Source: Pararge aegeria (taxonomy: Eukaryota; Arthropoda; Insecta; Lepidoptera; Nymphalidae). From it: a stretch of DNA of 64,000 nt. The notes under the pieces are model-generated. The model did not search any database and was not told the DNA's origin. It was given only the letters and a program-made list of their open reading frames with translations. The position numbers and the translations under genes are program-made. Below are positions 12,201-21,039 of this stretch, piece after piece (the first letter of the stretch is position 1; each line of letters begins with the position of its first letter). The stretch covers positions 16,368,001 to 16,432,000 of the forward strand of contig NC_053200.1 in the NCBI RefSeq assembly GCF_905163445.1, written 5' to 3'.

Positions 12201-15200
12201 TTCGCAGCGATGTGTGTTTTTAATTTAAGAAAGTGATTAAAATATCAATTGCTCTAAGGGTATAGGAAAAAGATCACCAGGAAAGTCTGCATGTCTGAGA
12301 GTTGTCCATAACGTTCTCAAGGGCGTGTAAAGTTCACACTTGTCAATGCGCACTTGGCCAGCGTGGTACAGCCTAAACGCATATTAATCCGACTGTTTGT
12401 ATATTATGTTGTTTCTGTTGGTTTGGCAGGTTCGGTCGCAAGACTGCAGCCGTGTTCGCCGGCACCATGGGCGCCGTGCTCGGTCTGACCAAGAGCTTCG
12501 CCACGTCCTTCTGGCTCTATCTCGCCCTGGAAGGACTGGAAGCGGCCATTGGTGACGCTTTGTCACCCATGTTTATGTTAAGTATGAAAACTTCATACCG
12601 AAGAATTATAAAATAATGTGATCATATATGTACAGGGCCACTTTCTTATACTCTTTCTTTATTAAAAAGTAACTATAATATACCAATTATCCCATCTAAA
12701 GACATATCTCTAGGCAATATTCAAAAATAATATTTTTTATTTATTTGTACTAGGAGACCTGGCCCATAAAGAAACACTTAAAATATATACTGACACAAGA
12801 TAAAAAATACGTAACCCTAAGAAGATATTTTATGTCCAGCTAGCTTCGTAAAGCTTATAACAAATAGAAAAAAAGTGTATACCATATATTTATGTATTTG
12901 ATATTTATTGCGAATAACCAAAACAGTGATTGATACCGTTTCACTTGCACTTGCTAAAGCATGCAATCCCATAATTTCAACAATTGTTGTAACTGCAGTT
13001 TGTGCTTTTTAATAATAATATAATTTTTAGAATAACTAAATAGAGATTTGCGAAGCATCTGAGGTTTATGGAACAGTTTAGAATACAAAATAGCGTAGAG
13101 TATATAAAAACTTATGTTAAATTATTATAATACACCCAATTCTAAGCTTATTTTTTATGTTATTTTCCAGGTATTGAAATTGTGGAAAAGAAACGCGCAG
13201 TTCTCTTCCAAATGATACTCCTAAACTGCTACACCATCGGTCAAATCATCATGCCATTCATAGCCTGGGGCGTACCCTACTGGCGCAACTTCCTCAGGGT
13301 CATCTACGCGCCCACCCTCATCATCCTCACATACTCCTTCTTCCTGGACGAGAGCATCCGGTGGCTGTTCAGCAAGGGAAAGAAAAAACAAGCCATTAAA
13401 CTGATAGAGAAGATTGCGAAAAGAAATAACGTGAAAGTGGAAAAATCCCTGATAAACAAACTGAACTACATAGACGAAGATACATCAAGTAGCGTAACGG
13501 ACAGGAAGTTGCTCGTAAAGACCTTCAGGTCCAGAATAATGCTGCAGAGATTCCTTGTGTGCATGGTTTGGTGGTTCACCATAACTCTTATAAACTTCGG
13601 AATGATGATCAGTTCAGTGTTAATCAGTGGGAATAAATACATCAATTTTGCTCTGCTGATAATGATGGACATTCCCGCAAACATCTTCTACTGGTTGGCG
13701 CTGGCAAAATACAAGAGGAAGTTGCCCTTGATTGCGTCGTTTATCGTCGGTGGAGTGTTCTGCGTATCGCAGCCTTTTATGCCAAAAGGTCAGTATCTGC
13801 AGCAGTATTTTCTACAAACTGATTTAGAGATTCACTAGTTAGAATTTCGTTTAATCAATCATGGTTCGTCTTAGTTTAAATTTAATTGAAGGTATGTGTC
13901 TAACTTGATTTCGAAATGGAGATTCCTAACTTCCTTGTTGGTATTGCTGATTGGACACTTGGCTGTTTTTTTAATAAATACCCATGTGGACTCCGATGAA
14001 GATATTTGAAAATGGAGGAAGGAATTTCTCAATGAAAAATAAGCAACTTGTTATCAGAATAATTCTTTGGGAGACGGTATAATTTTTGATCGTTATAAGT
14101 ACTGCTTCGCTATGTGGTGACGCCAGATCACAATACAGTTGTCACCACCCGCGGGTGTGTTACGAGGCGACTAAGGGAATATAACGGGAACGTTCTCAGT
14201 GCTTCTACTCTCTACCGCGATCATAATGCCGTCTGCTTGGTGGTAATTATGGGCAAACCGTACCGTTGGGAGGCCTGTAATCCAGCAACGAACTGTTAAA
14301 GGCTGTTGATGGTGTAAGTACTGCTGATTTAGCCATCGTCGTAAAGCTCCCCACGTGTCAGCAGGTTACGCGTGGCTCGGGCTGGCGCTGTTCATGGCGT
14401 TCGAGATGCTGGCCACCTTCTCGTACAACATCGTGTACATGTACACGTCGGAGCTGTTCCCCACCTACACGCGCAACTCCATGCACTCCATCTGCTCTGC
14501 CTTCGGCCGCGTGGGCTCGCTGTTGGCGCCGCAGACTCCGCTGCTGGTGAGACCTAACTACTATATACGACTTCCACTTCTTGTTTGTGCTCATAATCAT
14601 CTGTTGTAGGTCGTGGTTATTACCGGCTTTTACAAATCTAACAAAAACACTGTTGCATTAATAATATTAGTACGATTCAATCATTAGCTTTCTTCATAAG
14701 TATTTCCCTTCCCGCCACATCTTTATACTGTCTGGAACCTTTGTATAAGTTTTAATGTAACACATCGGTGCTAGCGTATATCTGTTACTTGATATGATTG
14801 CTAAAGGGCGTGCTCGCAAAGTTCAATTTTAAACTCATCGACACTAGCGGCTAGTATTATTACGAGAATGAACTGTCTACACTCCACTGCAACTAAATGA
14901 TTGTTAAATATCGATGTTGGGAAAGAGCAACTTTTTAGTTTCGTACTAGCTTCGTTGGTAGAGTCACTACAAACAGACAGACTTGACGTTTAAAAAGTAC
15001 TTAAAAAAGTAGGATTACTTGGAATAAATGAATTTTGAATTTGAAATACAGCTTCGCAAAAAGTATTTTTCAAACAAATTTTTTAGGGTGTACTTTTAAC
15101 AGTCTATTGCTACACTTCCAGATGACATACTGGACCGGTCTACCAGCAGTTATATTCGGCCTCACGTCCTTACTGTCCGGCGCCCTGACGCTGCTCATGC

Positions 15201-15310
15201 CGGAAACTGCGCGAACGCAACTGCCCGACACGATCGGAGAGGCGGAAGTCATCGGGAAGAGATCCGTCGTCAAATATGATCCGGTCAAAGATTGCTTAAA
15301 GGGAACTTAA
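6054..15310 (+). CDS. SLC22-like organic cation/carnitine-type MFS transporter, seven coding exons
   Basis: Join 6054-6250, 7208-7412, 11927-12027, 12430-12581, 13171-13788, 14362-14546, 15122-15310. All introns are GT-AG, phases agree, and the product is about 548 aa, the usual SLC22 length (about 550). Seen: a cytosolic N-terminus; TM1 (about residues 34-58); a Cys-bearing extracellular loop (about 66-134); the MFS loop motif GQISDRFGRK (163-172) after TM2; a DESIRWL motif (278-284) after TM6; a basic cytosolic loop; SELFPTYTRN after TM10; and a PET...LPDT motif after TM12 (513-523). In this family such proteins sit in the plasma membrane and move organic cations, carnitine or other small solutes; the substrate here is unknown. 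The ATG has a good context (aacaATGg) and lies just before the first hydrophobic segment. Coding exons are GC-richer than the AT-rich introns. Family assignment is secure; orthology is not. Confidence 0.9.
6662..6850 (+). mobile_element. tRNA-derived SINE, family B (transporter intron 1)
   Basis: The head has a tRNA-like B box (GTGGGTTCGATTCCCACAAC), then ATGTGTTGTGTGATGAACAT and GTGTCTGGGTGTTTATGTAA, then the CTTTGGGGCTAGATAGCGAT tail. Matches full copies at 33745-33950, 52065-52333 and others. Confidence 0.85.
6851..7075 (-). mobile_element. tRNA-derived SINE, family A (transporter intron 1)
   Basis: Minus-oriented: CACGCTGGCC, GAGAGCATTATGGAACTCTC, CCTTCACCGTTAAAGCAAGT, then a degraded tRNA-like head near 7020-7075. 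It is fused directly to the family B SINE, so one inserted into or recombined with the other. It holds a TTCGAATTCGAATTCGAA mini-palindrome. Confidence 0.75.
7208..7412 (+). CDS. SLC22-like gene, coding exon 2 (large extracellular loop)
   Basis: The acceptor is TTTTCCCAG|G and the donor GAG|GTGAGC, ending in phase 0. Encodes about residues 66-134, almost all of the extracellular loop between TM1 and TM2, with several cysteines (CKVAEC, KQCH, NTCR, RECKEW) that in SLC22 proteins usually form disulphides. NAS and NTS are potential N-glycosylation sites. Confidence 0.9.
7830..7940. promoter_or_regulatory. GC-rich island inside transporter intron 2
   Basis: A locally GC-rich, repeat-free patch (CTGCCCGCCCGCTTCCGCTG, then CAGTCACGTGTGG with a CACGTG E-box) between AT-rich flanks. 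Candidate intronic enhancer by composition only. Confidence 0.25.
7965..8175 (-). mobile_element. tRNA-derived SINE, family A with (ATC)n tail (intron 2)
   Basis: Begins on the + strand with an ATCATC run, then CAACCCATAACCGGCCCACT, AGTGCTGATTGG and GAACATTATGGAGAACTC. Read on the minus strand this is a 5'-truncated SINE ending in a (GAT)n tail. Confidence 0.8.
8225..8445 (+). mobile_element. LINE 3' UTR fragment, family A type (intron 2)
   Basis: The ATATGGTTATCGCC and TCATATCACTACTATGT blocks near 8380-8415 match the 3' UTR of the LINE at 25690-28010. The part before 8360 is weak. Confidence 0.45.
8540..8748 (+). mobile_element. Lep1/Helitron-like repeat, copy 1 of a tandem pair (intron 2)
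   Basis: Shows ACAAATCCCGTG, TATGTTACTCTCCGTT, AACTCTATGCCAAAA and the end TTTATAACATTAGTAG, the signature of the very common lepidopteran Lep1-type repeat. It is followed immediately by a second copy. Confidence 0.7.
8749..8958 (+). mobile_element. Lep1/Helitron-like repeat, copy 2 of a tandem pair (intron 2)
   Basis: Begins CTGCTACCCGAGTTCTTCGT, then TACAAATCCCGTGGGAACCG and AAGTAGCCTATGTTACTT, ending CACCTTCGCAGTAAGGAT. Same orientation as the preceding copy with no spacer. Confidence 0.75.
8959..10564. other. Intron 2 sequence, mostly unrecognised
   Basis: A short Lep1-like scrap (GCCCGCGTTCTTAGTCCGCT) lies near 9313. Otherwise AT-rich; ORFs are short and lack homology. Confidence 0.45.
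10565..10760. promoter_or_regulatory. GC-rich unique island in intron 2 with octamer-like site
   Basis: Low-repeat, CpG-bearing sequence with GCGCATGCGCAC, ATTTGCAT (10680-10687, the POU octamer in reverse) and CCGATACGGG. Candidate intronic enhancer. A 72-codon ORF overlaps but has no recognisable domain. Confidence 0.3.
11525..11800 (+). pseudogene. Internal RT fragment of LINE family B (intron 2)
   Basis: Sequence such as CGAATCGCTTCGTGAAAAAT, then ATACTTACAATAGCTTCGCT and ATCTGCATATCGTCTGCGAA, parallels 32000-32270 of the longer LINE. It encodes the degraded C-terminal RT region (LGLLESLREKFKQ-like). Frames are broken and both ends of the LINE are absent. Confidence 0.75.
11927..12027 (+). 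CDS. SLC22-like gene, coding exon 3 (TM2 and MFS motif)
   Basis: The acceptor is TTGGTTGCAG|TTC and the donor ACAG|GTCCAG. Encodes FGLACEEW (the family's FxLVC-type motif before TM2), TM2, and the first part of the MFS motif ending GQISD; the following Arg codon is split with exon 4. It is preceded by a 4.5 kb intron full of repeats. Confidence 0.9.
12098..12136. repeat. Perfect 16-bp hairpin in intron 3
   Basis: Arms TAATATAATATCGTTT (12098-12113) and its complement (12121-12136) surround a 7-base loop, starting 70 bp after the exon 3 donor. Confidence 0.8.
12145..12375 (+). mobile_element. tRNA-derived SINE, family A (intron 3)
   Basis: The head (GATAACGTAGTGGTAAGGAC, then TTCGATCCCCGGTTAC) is followed by AGTGATTAAAATATCAATTG, GCATGTCTGAGAGTTGTCCA and CGCACTTGGCCAGCGTGGTA. 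It fills most of intron 3. Confidence 0.8.
12430..12581 (+). CDS. SLC22-like gene, coding exon 4 (TM3-TM4)
   Basis: The acceptor is GTTTGGCAG|G and the donor TTAA|GTATGA, leaving one base. Completes the MFS motif as RFGRK and encodes TM3 and TM4 (FWLYLALEGLEAAIGD). The phase matches exon 5 exactly, giving a split Ser codon. Confidence 0.9.
12582..13170. other. Intron 4, AT-rich
   Basis: No repeat or RNA gene recognised. The 3' end has a T-rich tract before the exon 5 acceptor. Confidence 0.5.
13171..13788 (+). CDS. SLC22-like gene, coding exon 5 (TM5-TM9)
   Basis: The largest exon (618 bp). The acceptor is TATTTTCCAG|GT and the donor AAAAG|GTCAGT. Encodes residues 219-424: TM5 and TM6, the DESIRWLFSKGK motif, a lysine-rich central cytosolic loop, then TM7 to TM9 up to QPFMPK. 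The family's usual ESPRWL motif has Ile instead of Pro (ATC at 13356-13358). The frame stays open past the donor to 13838, but that read-through tail has no homology. Confidence 0.93.
14100..14325 (+). repeat. Dispersed repeat family E (intron 5)
   Basis: Contains CAGATCACAATACAGTTGTC, GTTACGAGGCGACTAAGGGA and GGTAATTATGGGCAAACCGT. Relatives are at 29845-29965 and 44015-44045. Nature unknown, possibly a LINE piece. Confidence 0.55.
14362..14546 (+). CDS. SLC22-like gene, coding exon 6 (TM10-TM11)
   Basis: Encodes about residues 425-486: TM10, the SELFPTYTRN loop and TM11 (SAFGRVGSLLAPQTPLL). The acceptor is a CAGCAG tandem (AG at 14360-14361 and 14363-14364). Both sites are in phase, so the exon may start at 14362 or 14365 with one Ala more or less. 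The donor is CTG|GTGAGA. The exon is strikingly GC-rich compared with its flanks. Confidence 0.9.
14910..15045 (+). mobile_element. LINE 3'-end fragment, family B (intron 6)
   Basis: GTTGGGAAAGAGCAACTTTT, GTAGAGTCACTACAAACAGA and ACTTGGAATAAATGAATTTT match the terminal 3' UTR of the LINE at 30375-32590. Ends about 75 bp before exon 7. Confidence 0.8.
15122..15310 (+). CDS. SLC22-like gene, last coding exon 7 (TM12 and C-tail)
   Basis: The acceptor is CTACACTTCCAG|ATG in phase 0. Encodes TM12 (GLPAVIFGLTSLLSGALTLL), the family's PET...LPDTIGEAE motif and a short basic cytosolic tail ending CLKGT before TAA at 15308-15310. A LINE 3' end sits in the intron just upstream (about 14910-15045). Confidence 0.92.
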   Translation: MTYWTGLPAVIFGLTSLLSGALTLLMPETARTQLPDTIGEAEVIGKRSVVKYDPVKDCLKGT

Positions 15311-15543
15311 AATGGTTAAAACAAAACTGAGAGAACCAGTAGAATCAGGTATCAGAAAAATTCTGGTATCAATATCAAGGTTTATCCAAAATTACAGGTG
15401 TATTTATAAAAACGTACTCTTACATCGTTTTAACATAAGGAATAGATAATGCATAATGAAAATAAGATGGTAATGTTCTCTGTGAGTGCCACAACGCCTC
15501 ATTTGTGTAAATGTGCTTAGAAATTACAAAGTGAATCGAGTCA

Positions 15544-15549
15544 AATAAA
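15544..15549 (+). terminator. Candidate polyadenylation signal AATAAA (proximal)
   Basis: A canonical hexamer about 235 bp after the transporter stop codon, in AT-rich DNA. No other gene precedes it. Use is inferred. Confidence 0.4.
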
Positions 15550-15827
15550 TGTACAAACACATTACTGAGAATTATAAAATATATGAATATTACAGTTTGT
15601 AAAGTTAAATCACGTCCATCGTGAACTTAATGATATGAATATCAATTTTACCATAGTTATAGTACAATCCTCCGGCATTCGAACTCGGAACTTCAATGAT
15701 GATTCACACTCGTTCTAACCACGAAGCCGTGACTATTTTTTCTTGTCTGTATCAGAACGAGGATATTGTTTTAAGTAGAGTTTACGGTTCTGTATATAAG
15801 ATAGACTTATTGTTGGAATTGTTACTG

Positions 15828-15833
15828 AATAAA
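15828..15833 (+). terminator. Candidate polyadenylation signal AATAAA (distal)
   Basis: A second canonical hexamer about 520 bp after the transporter stop, followed by a T-rich run. It could be the main or an alternative 3' end. Confidence 0.4.
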
Positions 15834-16617
15834 CATGAAAAGAAACATTGTTTTTTTACTGCTAAGCTATAAGTTTAAGTAATTTCCCCTGAAAGATGCT
15901 CGATCATTGCTTTTAATTAATTCCGGTACAAACTCCACAAAAAGCTAATATCGGTTTCTCTTCAACATGAGTGAGACTGAAAACCATGCACATTTTTAAG
16001 GAGTAACGGCAGAGAACCTGGAGACTATTTAATATATATGTATATGTTTTAAAAGATCTAATTCCAATTGAAAAAAACTTAGTCTAATCCAGATTTAACT
16101 ATAAAGGCTTAATTAAATTCCTCCTGATCACAAGAATTTGTCGAACCTGATAAATCGATGAGGAATAGTTAATTAGCCTCGCTCAATTACTGCTAGACTG
16201 CTAGCTGCCCTGCCCGCAGATACCACTAGCTGCGCTAATCGGCCGATCTAGTCACGATTAACCAAACACTGATCATTATTAGATATCTATTTATATTGAA
16301 TTATCTTTATTATTCCAAAAGCAGCACATAATGTTGTAACTTATAGCAGGCTTTGTTGGTATCTGTATAGGATTAATTTGCCCACACGTTTCATTAGTCT
16401 TAAATTTTTCTAAGTGAGATGCATATTAAAATTTATGATTCATATAAGTCCAATAATTTTCTTTCTCATATAATCACAGTCATTAAATGAAGCGTTGTAA
16501 TCTATCTCACGAAACACATTATTTAGACCGAACACGATGACAATGATGATGCTGAGTTATGCCGTTTTAATATTAAATAATCAACTCTGTCTCGTAGCTG
16601 GAGCTAAAAACTTATAC

Positions 16618-16765
16618 TTAACTTATGCCGCCCTGTGTCTATCCACCTGAGGCGTGTCTTACGCTTCATGTGCCTGTAATTACAGCCGGGAATACAGCAA
16701 TGCTTAAATAAGCAAAGCGGCAGTACTTCCCCACACTTGCTCTGTCTCAAAAAGTTGAACTGATT
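16618..16765 (+). repeat. Interspersed repeat family F fragment
   Basis: ATGCCGCCCTGTG, GTGCCTGTAATTACAGCC and GGCAGTACTTCCCC match the family F copies at 28625-28885 and 43060-43290. Confidence 0.7.
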
Positions 16766-16809
16766 TCATACAACTGTCTTATTAGAAGAAAGTTAAAAGG
16801 CGAAGCACA

Positions 16810-16975
16810 ACTGACACGCCATGCACCGGGTTCAATGCCACGTGTGTATGATCGGTGAGTGCTCCGGGTCTGTGGGCACTACTCGGGAGGGCGGGAGGTG
16901 CAAGGTCGTCGATCGGCGCAGGTGCCTCCGCGACCTCGCCCCGCCTACGCGAGTTCGTCTCGTGACCTTTATAAA
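16810..16975. promoter_or_regulatory. GC-rich unique island
   Basis: A CpG-rich patch with CCACGTGTG, GGGAGGGCGGGAGG and CCCCGCCTACGCGAG. Open frames on both strands show no known domain. Candidate cis-regulatory element or unrecognised exon. Confidence 0.25.
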
Positions 16976-17064
16976 CATCGAAGACGTAATTTTCACTATT
17001 TTTAAGTCAACAGGTACATTTAAAAAAACTATATATGTCAAGTGCCTACTTTTAATTATTGAAT

Positions 17065-17295
17065 TATTATGATAGCTGTTGCACGGCTCCTTCGTCCGCG
17101 TTCATCGCAGTTTTTTACAAGTTCCGTGAGACCGTTTGTTTTCCCGGGATAGAAAGTAGCCTATGTTACTCTCCCTTTTTTTCAACAAACTATATGTCAT
17201 AAATCATTGGCATCGAGTAAGTCGATTGCTTTTTTAGTTAGGGCGTTAAGAAAGGACAAAAAAACAAAACACTCTTTCGCGGTATGCATGTAGAA
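17065..17295 (+). mobile_element. Lep1/Helitron-like repeat
   Basis: Contains CTCCTTCGTCCGCGTTC, CCGTTTGTTTTCCCGGGATA, AAGTAGCCTATGTTACTCTC and TTAGGGCGTTAAGAAAGG. Confidence 0.75.
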
Positions 17296-17334
17296 CGTAC
17301 CTACCTACCATTTAATGGTAAAAATAATCAAAAC

Positions 17335-17460
17335 TAAAATGCTGAGGGTAATGACGGTGAAAGGAAACAATTTAAGTCTCCAAGCTTTGGCGCAAAGGTG
17401 ATATTTAATTGCTTAAAATGCATATAACGTAACCTAAGTTATACGTGCCGGCCAGAATAT
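17335..17460 (-). mobile_element. Degraded SINE family A fragment
   Basis: GACGGTGAAAGGAAAC and GGTGATATTTAATTGCTTAA resemble the middle of family A in reverse orientation. Weak. Confidence 0.4.
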
Positions 17461-17989
17461 ATATAACATTTCTAAGTTCGAACATAGCCCCTCCGAAAGT
17501 CTTGAAACATACCAACTGACCACACGTAACAACGAATATTTCTAATGCGATTAAAATTCCAATTTCCATCAACATCCATAAAAGTGAGTGAGGATAACAT
17601 CACAACAGTTAATAAAATATGAAACGTTTTATCGATAGTCGAAATTGGAAAATTTCGGCTCGTAAAATATCGACTTACAACGGTACGCAACGAGCGGCGA
17701 GCGGCGCGGGCGCAGCGCGGTAATCGACCTGCGGGTACGTTATTAGATCCATCACTAGTAAATAACGATTATGATTTTATTTTGATTTGTTCCGATTAAC
17801 TGACTCCGCTGGTTTCTTTAATCCGATTCTTTTAATGTTTAAGTTTTTAAAACCTTTAACTGCCGCTCTTTTCAATTATGATAATTCCTAATGTGCTTTA
17901 TACTCATAAAGACCCCCAGGAATTATCATTTATCAGCTATCAGAAGCCACGAGAAGGAAGAAGTGACAAAGTCAAAACTTTCTCTATTA

Positions 17990-18200
17990 CTTACTAATAT
18001 ATAACAAATGCGCAAGTGAGCTTGTTCGTTTGTTTGTTTGTCGTTATTTTAGGACCTAACTTAGCAACCAATTAACTTGATTTTTGGCATAGAGTTAGTT
18101 GAAAAGACGGAGAGTAACAAAGATTATATTTTATTCCTGGAGTAGGTACAAACGGTTCCCACGAGAATAGTGTGCTTGGCAACAAAAATAAGCAAGGAAG
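17990..18200 (-). mobile_element. Lep1/Helitron-like repeat
   Basis: Minus orientation: TTGGCATAGAGTTAGTTGAA, GGAGAGTAACAAAG and ACAAACGGTTCCCACGAG are complements of the Lep1-type signature. Confidence 0.75.
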
Positions 18201-18389
18201 TAGTATTTCCCCGGATGAGATGTCACAAAAAGCAAATGAGAATAAAAGCTTGTTAAAAATAACTTTCGTATAAAATAAAACCAGCGTTTCCACATTGGGA
18301 AACAAGTGTCGTGGAGGAAATTAAATTTAATTTGAAAAGAAGCATGGATATCCTCGTCGCCACATTATAAATCGTCAACTATAGCGACG

Positions 18390-18535
18390 AGAGGTAATTG
18401 ACGTGCGTCCGCGGTCCGCGCAGCGTCCAGTCGTGCGCCTGCGCAACAACCACTGAACTGATTGGGCGCCTCGTTACCAACCGATCACATGCTTTATTGC
18501 CCATTGTCCCGCTGTCGCTCCAATTAAATGAAAGT
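18390..18535. promoter_or_regulatory. GC-rich unique island
   Basis: GACGTGCGTCCGCGGTCCGC, then TGCGCCTGCGCAAC and CCGATCACATG, in repeat-free sequence. Candidate cis-regulatory module by composition. Confidence 0.25.
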
Positions 18536-18829
18536 ATGTACCTATATCATAATTACATCAAATTATATTTTTGACATTATGTTTCCTTTTAATAACCGCC
18601 TTCAAAAAGGAGGAGGTTCTCAATTATCTGCATTTTTTTATATTTGTTACTCAGAATTTCGTCATTATAAAATTTCAATTTAAAATTATGTTTTTGAAAC
18701 CGTAAGCATCCTTGGTGGTCCATTATCACTAAGTCAAGATCTAATGGCGGAATCCTGGAAAGATCTAATGAACTCTTAAAATATAGTACGCATATCTCTA
18801 GTAATCTACGTATCTATACTCATATATAA

Positions 18830-19755
18830 ATCTATAGAGTTTTGTACGGTTGTTCCGTTAAAACTATTAAACTATACATCCGATTGAATTGAAATTTTGC
18901 AACTTTTTTATAAGTGTTAAATCTCCGAAGTGTATAGCGGGGGCGATAATGATTAGAAAAAATCATAAATTTTGAATTTTAACTCTTTTAGACATGAAAT
19001 TTGGACAGAATTTTTTTGGGCTATGTTATGAGCAAACAAGAATGTATTGAATGAAGTTTAAATCACAAAATCGGTTACGGATGAAAAAAAATGAAAATTT
19101 TATACCACAGACTTAAAATTTAATAAAAGTTTCATGTTTGTTAAATTAAGGTCACTTACTATCAGATTTCGAAAAATTTTAGCCCTAGACGAGATTGTGG
19201 GGGCGTTAAAATTATTTACATAATTATAATTGTTGATGACATCCTAAAGGTTTTTTAATAGTAATAAATGATGGACCAAGCTGTGGTAACCTAATGGTTA
19301 GTGAAAAACCATAATTTGTTACATAAACAGAAGAACACTTTGAATGCCATGCAAGGAACACATCGTATGAAATGACACCCTTCGGACTGGAACGTAGCTT
19401 AGTAGCTTAAATAAACATGGGGGTAGTAGGGACTTCCCTGGACAAGTTTTGGCCACAAAATGCTTTAATAGGTACTACTACTAAAACTTTAAGTGCGGAA
19501 GAGTCTATGTAAGATTTGCAGTCAATGATCTATAATTTCCATATAATACTGGTTGCCTCTGGAAGTAGGAGGGACATCTTTAGTGATAAAACACATGTTA
19601 TGTTGGTTTGTGTACGCTTTAAAAACTCAAAAAGTTCTGCAACGATCGGGCTGAAATTTTAGCATGATATATAATACGCATTTATCTATTTTTCCCAACC
19701 ACTCAATCACAATGTGCCACAGCGAAGCGTGGCAGGGTACAACTAGTATTTTATA
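18830..19755 (+). mobile_element. Helitron-like non-autonomous element, interrupted
   Basis: The left part has CATCCGATTGAATTGAAATT and TGAAATTTGGACAGAATT. The right end has GCCACAGCGAAGCGTGGCAG followed by GGTACAACTAGT, the typical terminal block of a common lepidopteran Helitron-like repeat. A family F-like insert lies inside at about 19265-19460. Confidence 0.55.
19265..19460 (+). repeat. Degraded family F insert
   Basis: TGATGGACCAAGCTGTGGTA, then CCATGCAAGGAACACATC and ACACCCTTCGGACTGGAAC, keep the order of family F but are strongly diverged. Confidence 0.55.
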
Positions 19756-20205
19756 ATAGCTTGCGCATTCATCGATCGAATCGATAAACGCTACTTTTTG
19801 AGTTAAACTTCAACCTTGACAACGTGGGAGTTTTTTTGTCGAATTGTGTGTAGCTGCGTGACGTGGGCTTGTTGCCGTGCCTCGGATAAGGGCTCTGCCA
19901 GGAAGAGTTTGTACCCTTAGGCTCGATATGTTTAGGCCTCCTTGCTAGCCTTAGGCTACTGAGAGTGGAGCTAAGGTTGGGTGACTCCAAAGAAGCCGCA
20001 ACTGAAAGGGTTCGAATGTCGGAATGTAGTAGCTGCCTAAGAGCCAAGAGTTTTTTTTCGGGAAAACACGTTCTATTACATATACGAGTAAGTACCTTTG
20101 GAACCATTTGGAAAAGTTAAGTATGTTTTCATTTAATACATTAACTACGTTCTGCAAATCACGACACAAAGTGCCTGGTGTGAGGCTTTGGCCGAGGCTA
20201 GTTAC

Positions 20206-20390
20206 CATCCTACCGACAAAGACGTGCCGCTAAGCGATTTTGTGTTCCGGTGCGATGTCGCGTAGAAACCGATTAGGGGTATGACTACCATTACTCCCTA
20301 ACAGGTTAGCCCGCTGCCATCTTAGAATGCATCATCACTTAACATCTGGTGAGATTGCAGTCAAGGGCTAACTAGTAGTGAAATAAAATA
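20206..20390 (+). mobile_element. SINE family C, 3' part
   Basis: AAAGACGTGCCGCTAAGCGA, TTCCGGTGCGATGTCGCG, then TGCATCATCACTTAACATCT and GGTGAGATTGCAGTCAAG, as in the fuller copy at 34440-34745. Confidence 0.7.
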
Positions 20391-20423
20391 AAAAAAACTC
20401 GAGCAAATTAGCAAAAGAAACGG

Positions 20424-20711
20424 TTGTCTCTATCACAAAAGTTGCACGACACAATGACAAAACACTCCCCGGCGCTGGCCCGCTCCCTACTGATCGTAGG
20501 AACTGAGCCAGCTATTACAGCGGCTCGCATTACACCAGCGGCCCTTCCGCAAACATTGACTGAACTAACAAATGACAAAAACGCTTCGTTGTCTCCGCGA
20601 GAGCCACCGCCAGAAACAGTTATTGAATTATCGGGCCACTTCAAACATCTCGCTCGATTGCGCTGGCATGGAGATCTGTTTGCTCCCCCATACAAGCGTG
20701 TTAGAGGTTAA
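20424..20711 (+). CDS. Unrecognised open frame on both strands in a GC-rich island
   Basis: A 95-codon frame is open here, and a second long frame is open on the opposite strand (20408-20695). No domain, signal peptide or membrane segment is evident; the product would be basic and Ala/Pro/Thr-rich. Lack of stops on both strands is expected in GC-rich DNA, so a regulatory island is as likely as an exon. Confidence 0.15.
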   Translation: MSLSQKLHDTMTKHSPALARSLLIVGTEPAITAARITPAALPQTLTELTNDKNASLSPREPPPETVIELSGHFKHLARLRWHGDLFAPPYKRVRG

Positions 20712-20734
20712 ATATTTTCACTCACAACTACCTC

Positions 20735-20890
20735 GTTGGTCTAGTGGTTAGTATGTTCGAATGGATCGCGTGGTCCTGGGTTTTTCTATCAAGAAATTCT
20801 CTGTTCCAGCGCGGAGTTTGGAAATTGGCGGTGATTGACCCCCGTGCCTCGGAGAGCACGTTAAGCTTTCAGCTGTTAAGTCGAAAATAT
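20735..20890 (+). mobile_element. tRNA-derived SINE, family D
   Basis: The head CTCGTTGGTCTAGTGGTTAG has a tRNA A-box look, and the body has GTGCCTCGGAGAGCACGTTA. Related pieces are at 28920-29090 and 40385-40465. It abuts a LINE 3' end. Confidence 0.65.
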
Positions 20891-20892
20891 CT

Positions 20893-21035
20893 TTAGTCAA
20901 GTAGGCCCATAGATGGCACTTATGATGCGAACACGACATGAGAAATGTGTACATGGTAGTGGATGATCTCGATAACCAGAATCGTAAACTTAAAACTAAA
21001 GCTACGTTCCAGTGAGGTCGGATCTGCCGTCCCAT
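20893..21035 (-). mobile_element. LINE 3'-end fragment, family A
   Basis: On the minus strand it reads GGAACGTAGCTTTAGTTTTA, AGTTTACGATTCTGGTTATC, then TACTTGACTAAAGATATTTT, matching 27870-27995 of the LINE at 25690-28010. Confidence 0.8.
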
Positions 21036-21039
21036 CGGA

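Larger units (their letters stand above)
15311..16615. other. 3' UTR and 3' flank of the transporter
   Basis: AT-rich sequence with two AATAAA signals (15544, 15828). Nothing else supported. Confidence 0.5.

Noticed and set aside
13789..13838. Extension of exon 5 frame beyond the donor
   Set aside because: The frame stays open for about 17 codons past a good GTCAGT donor, but the residues do not match the SLC22 family, while splicing to exon 6 restores the conserved TM10.
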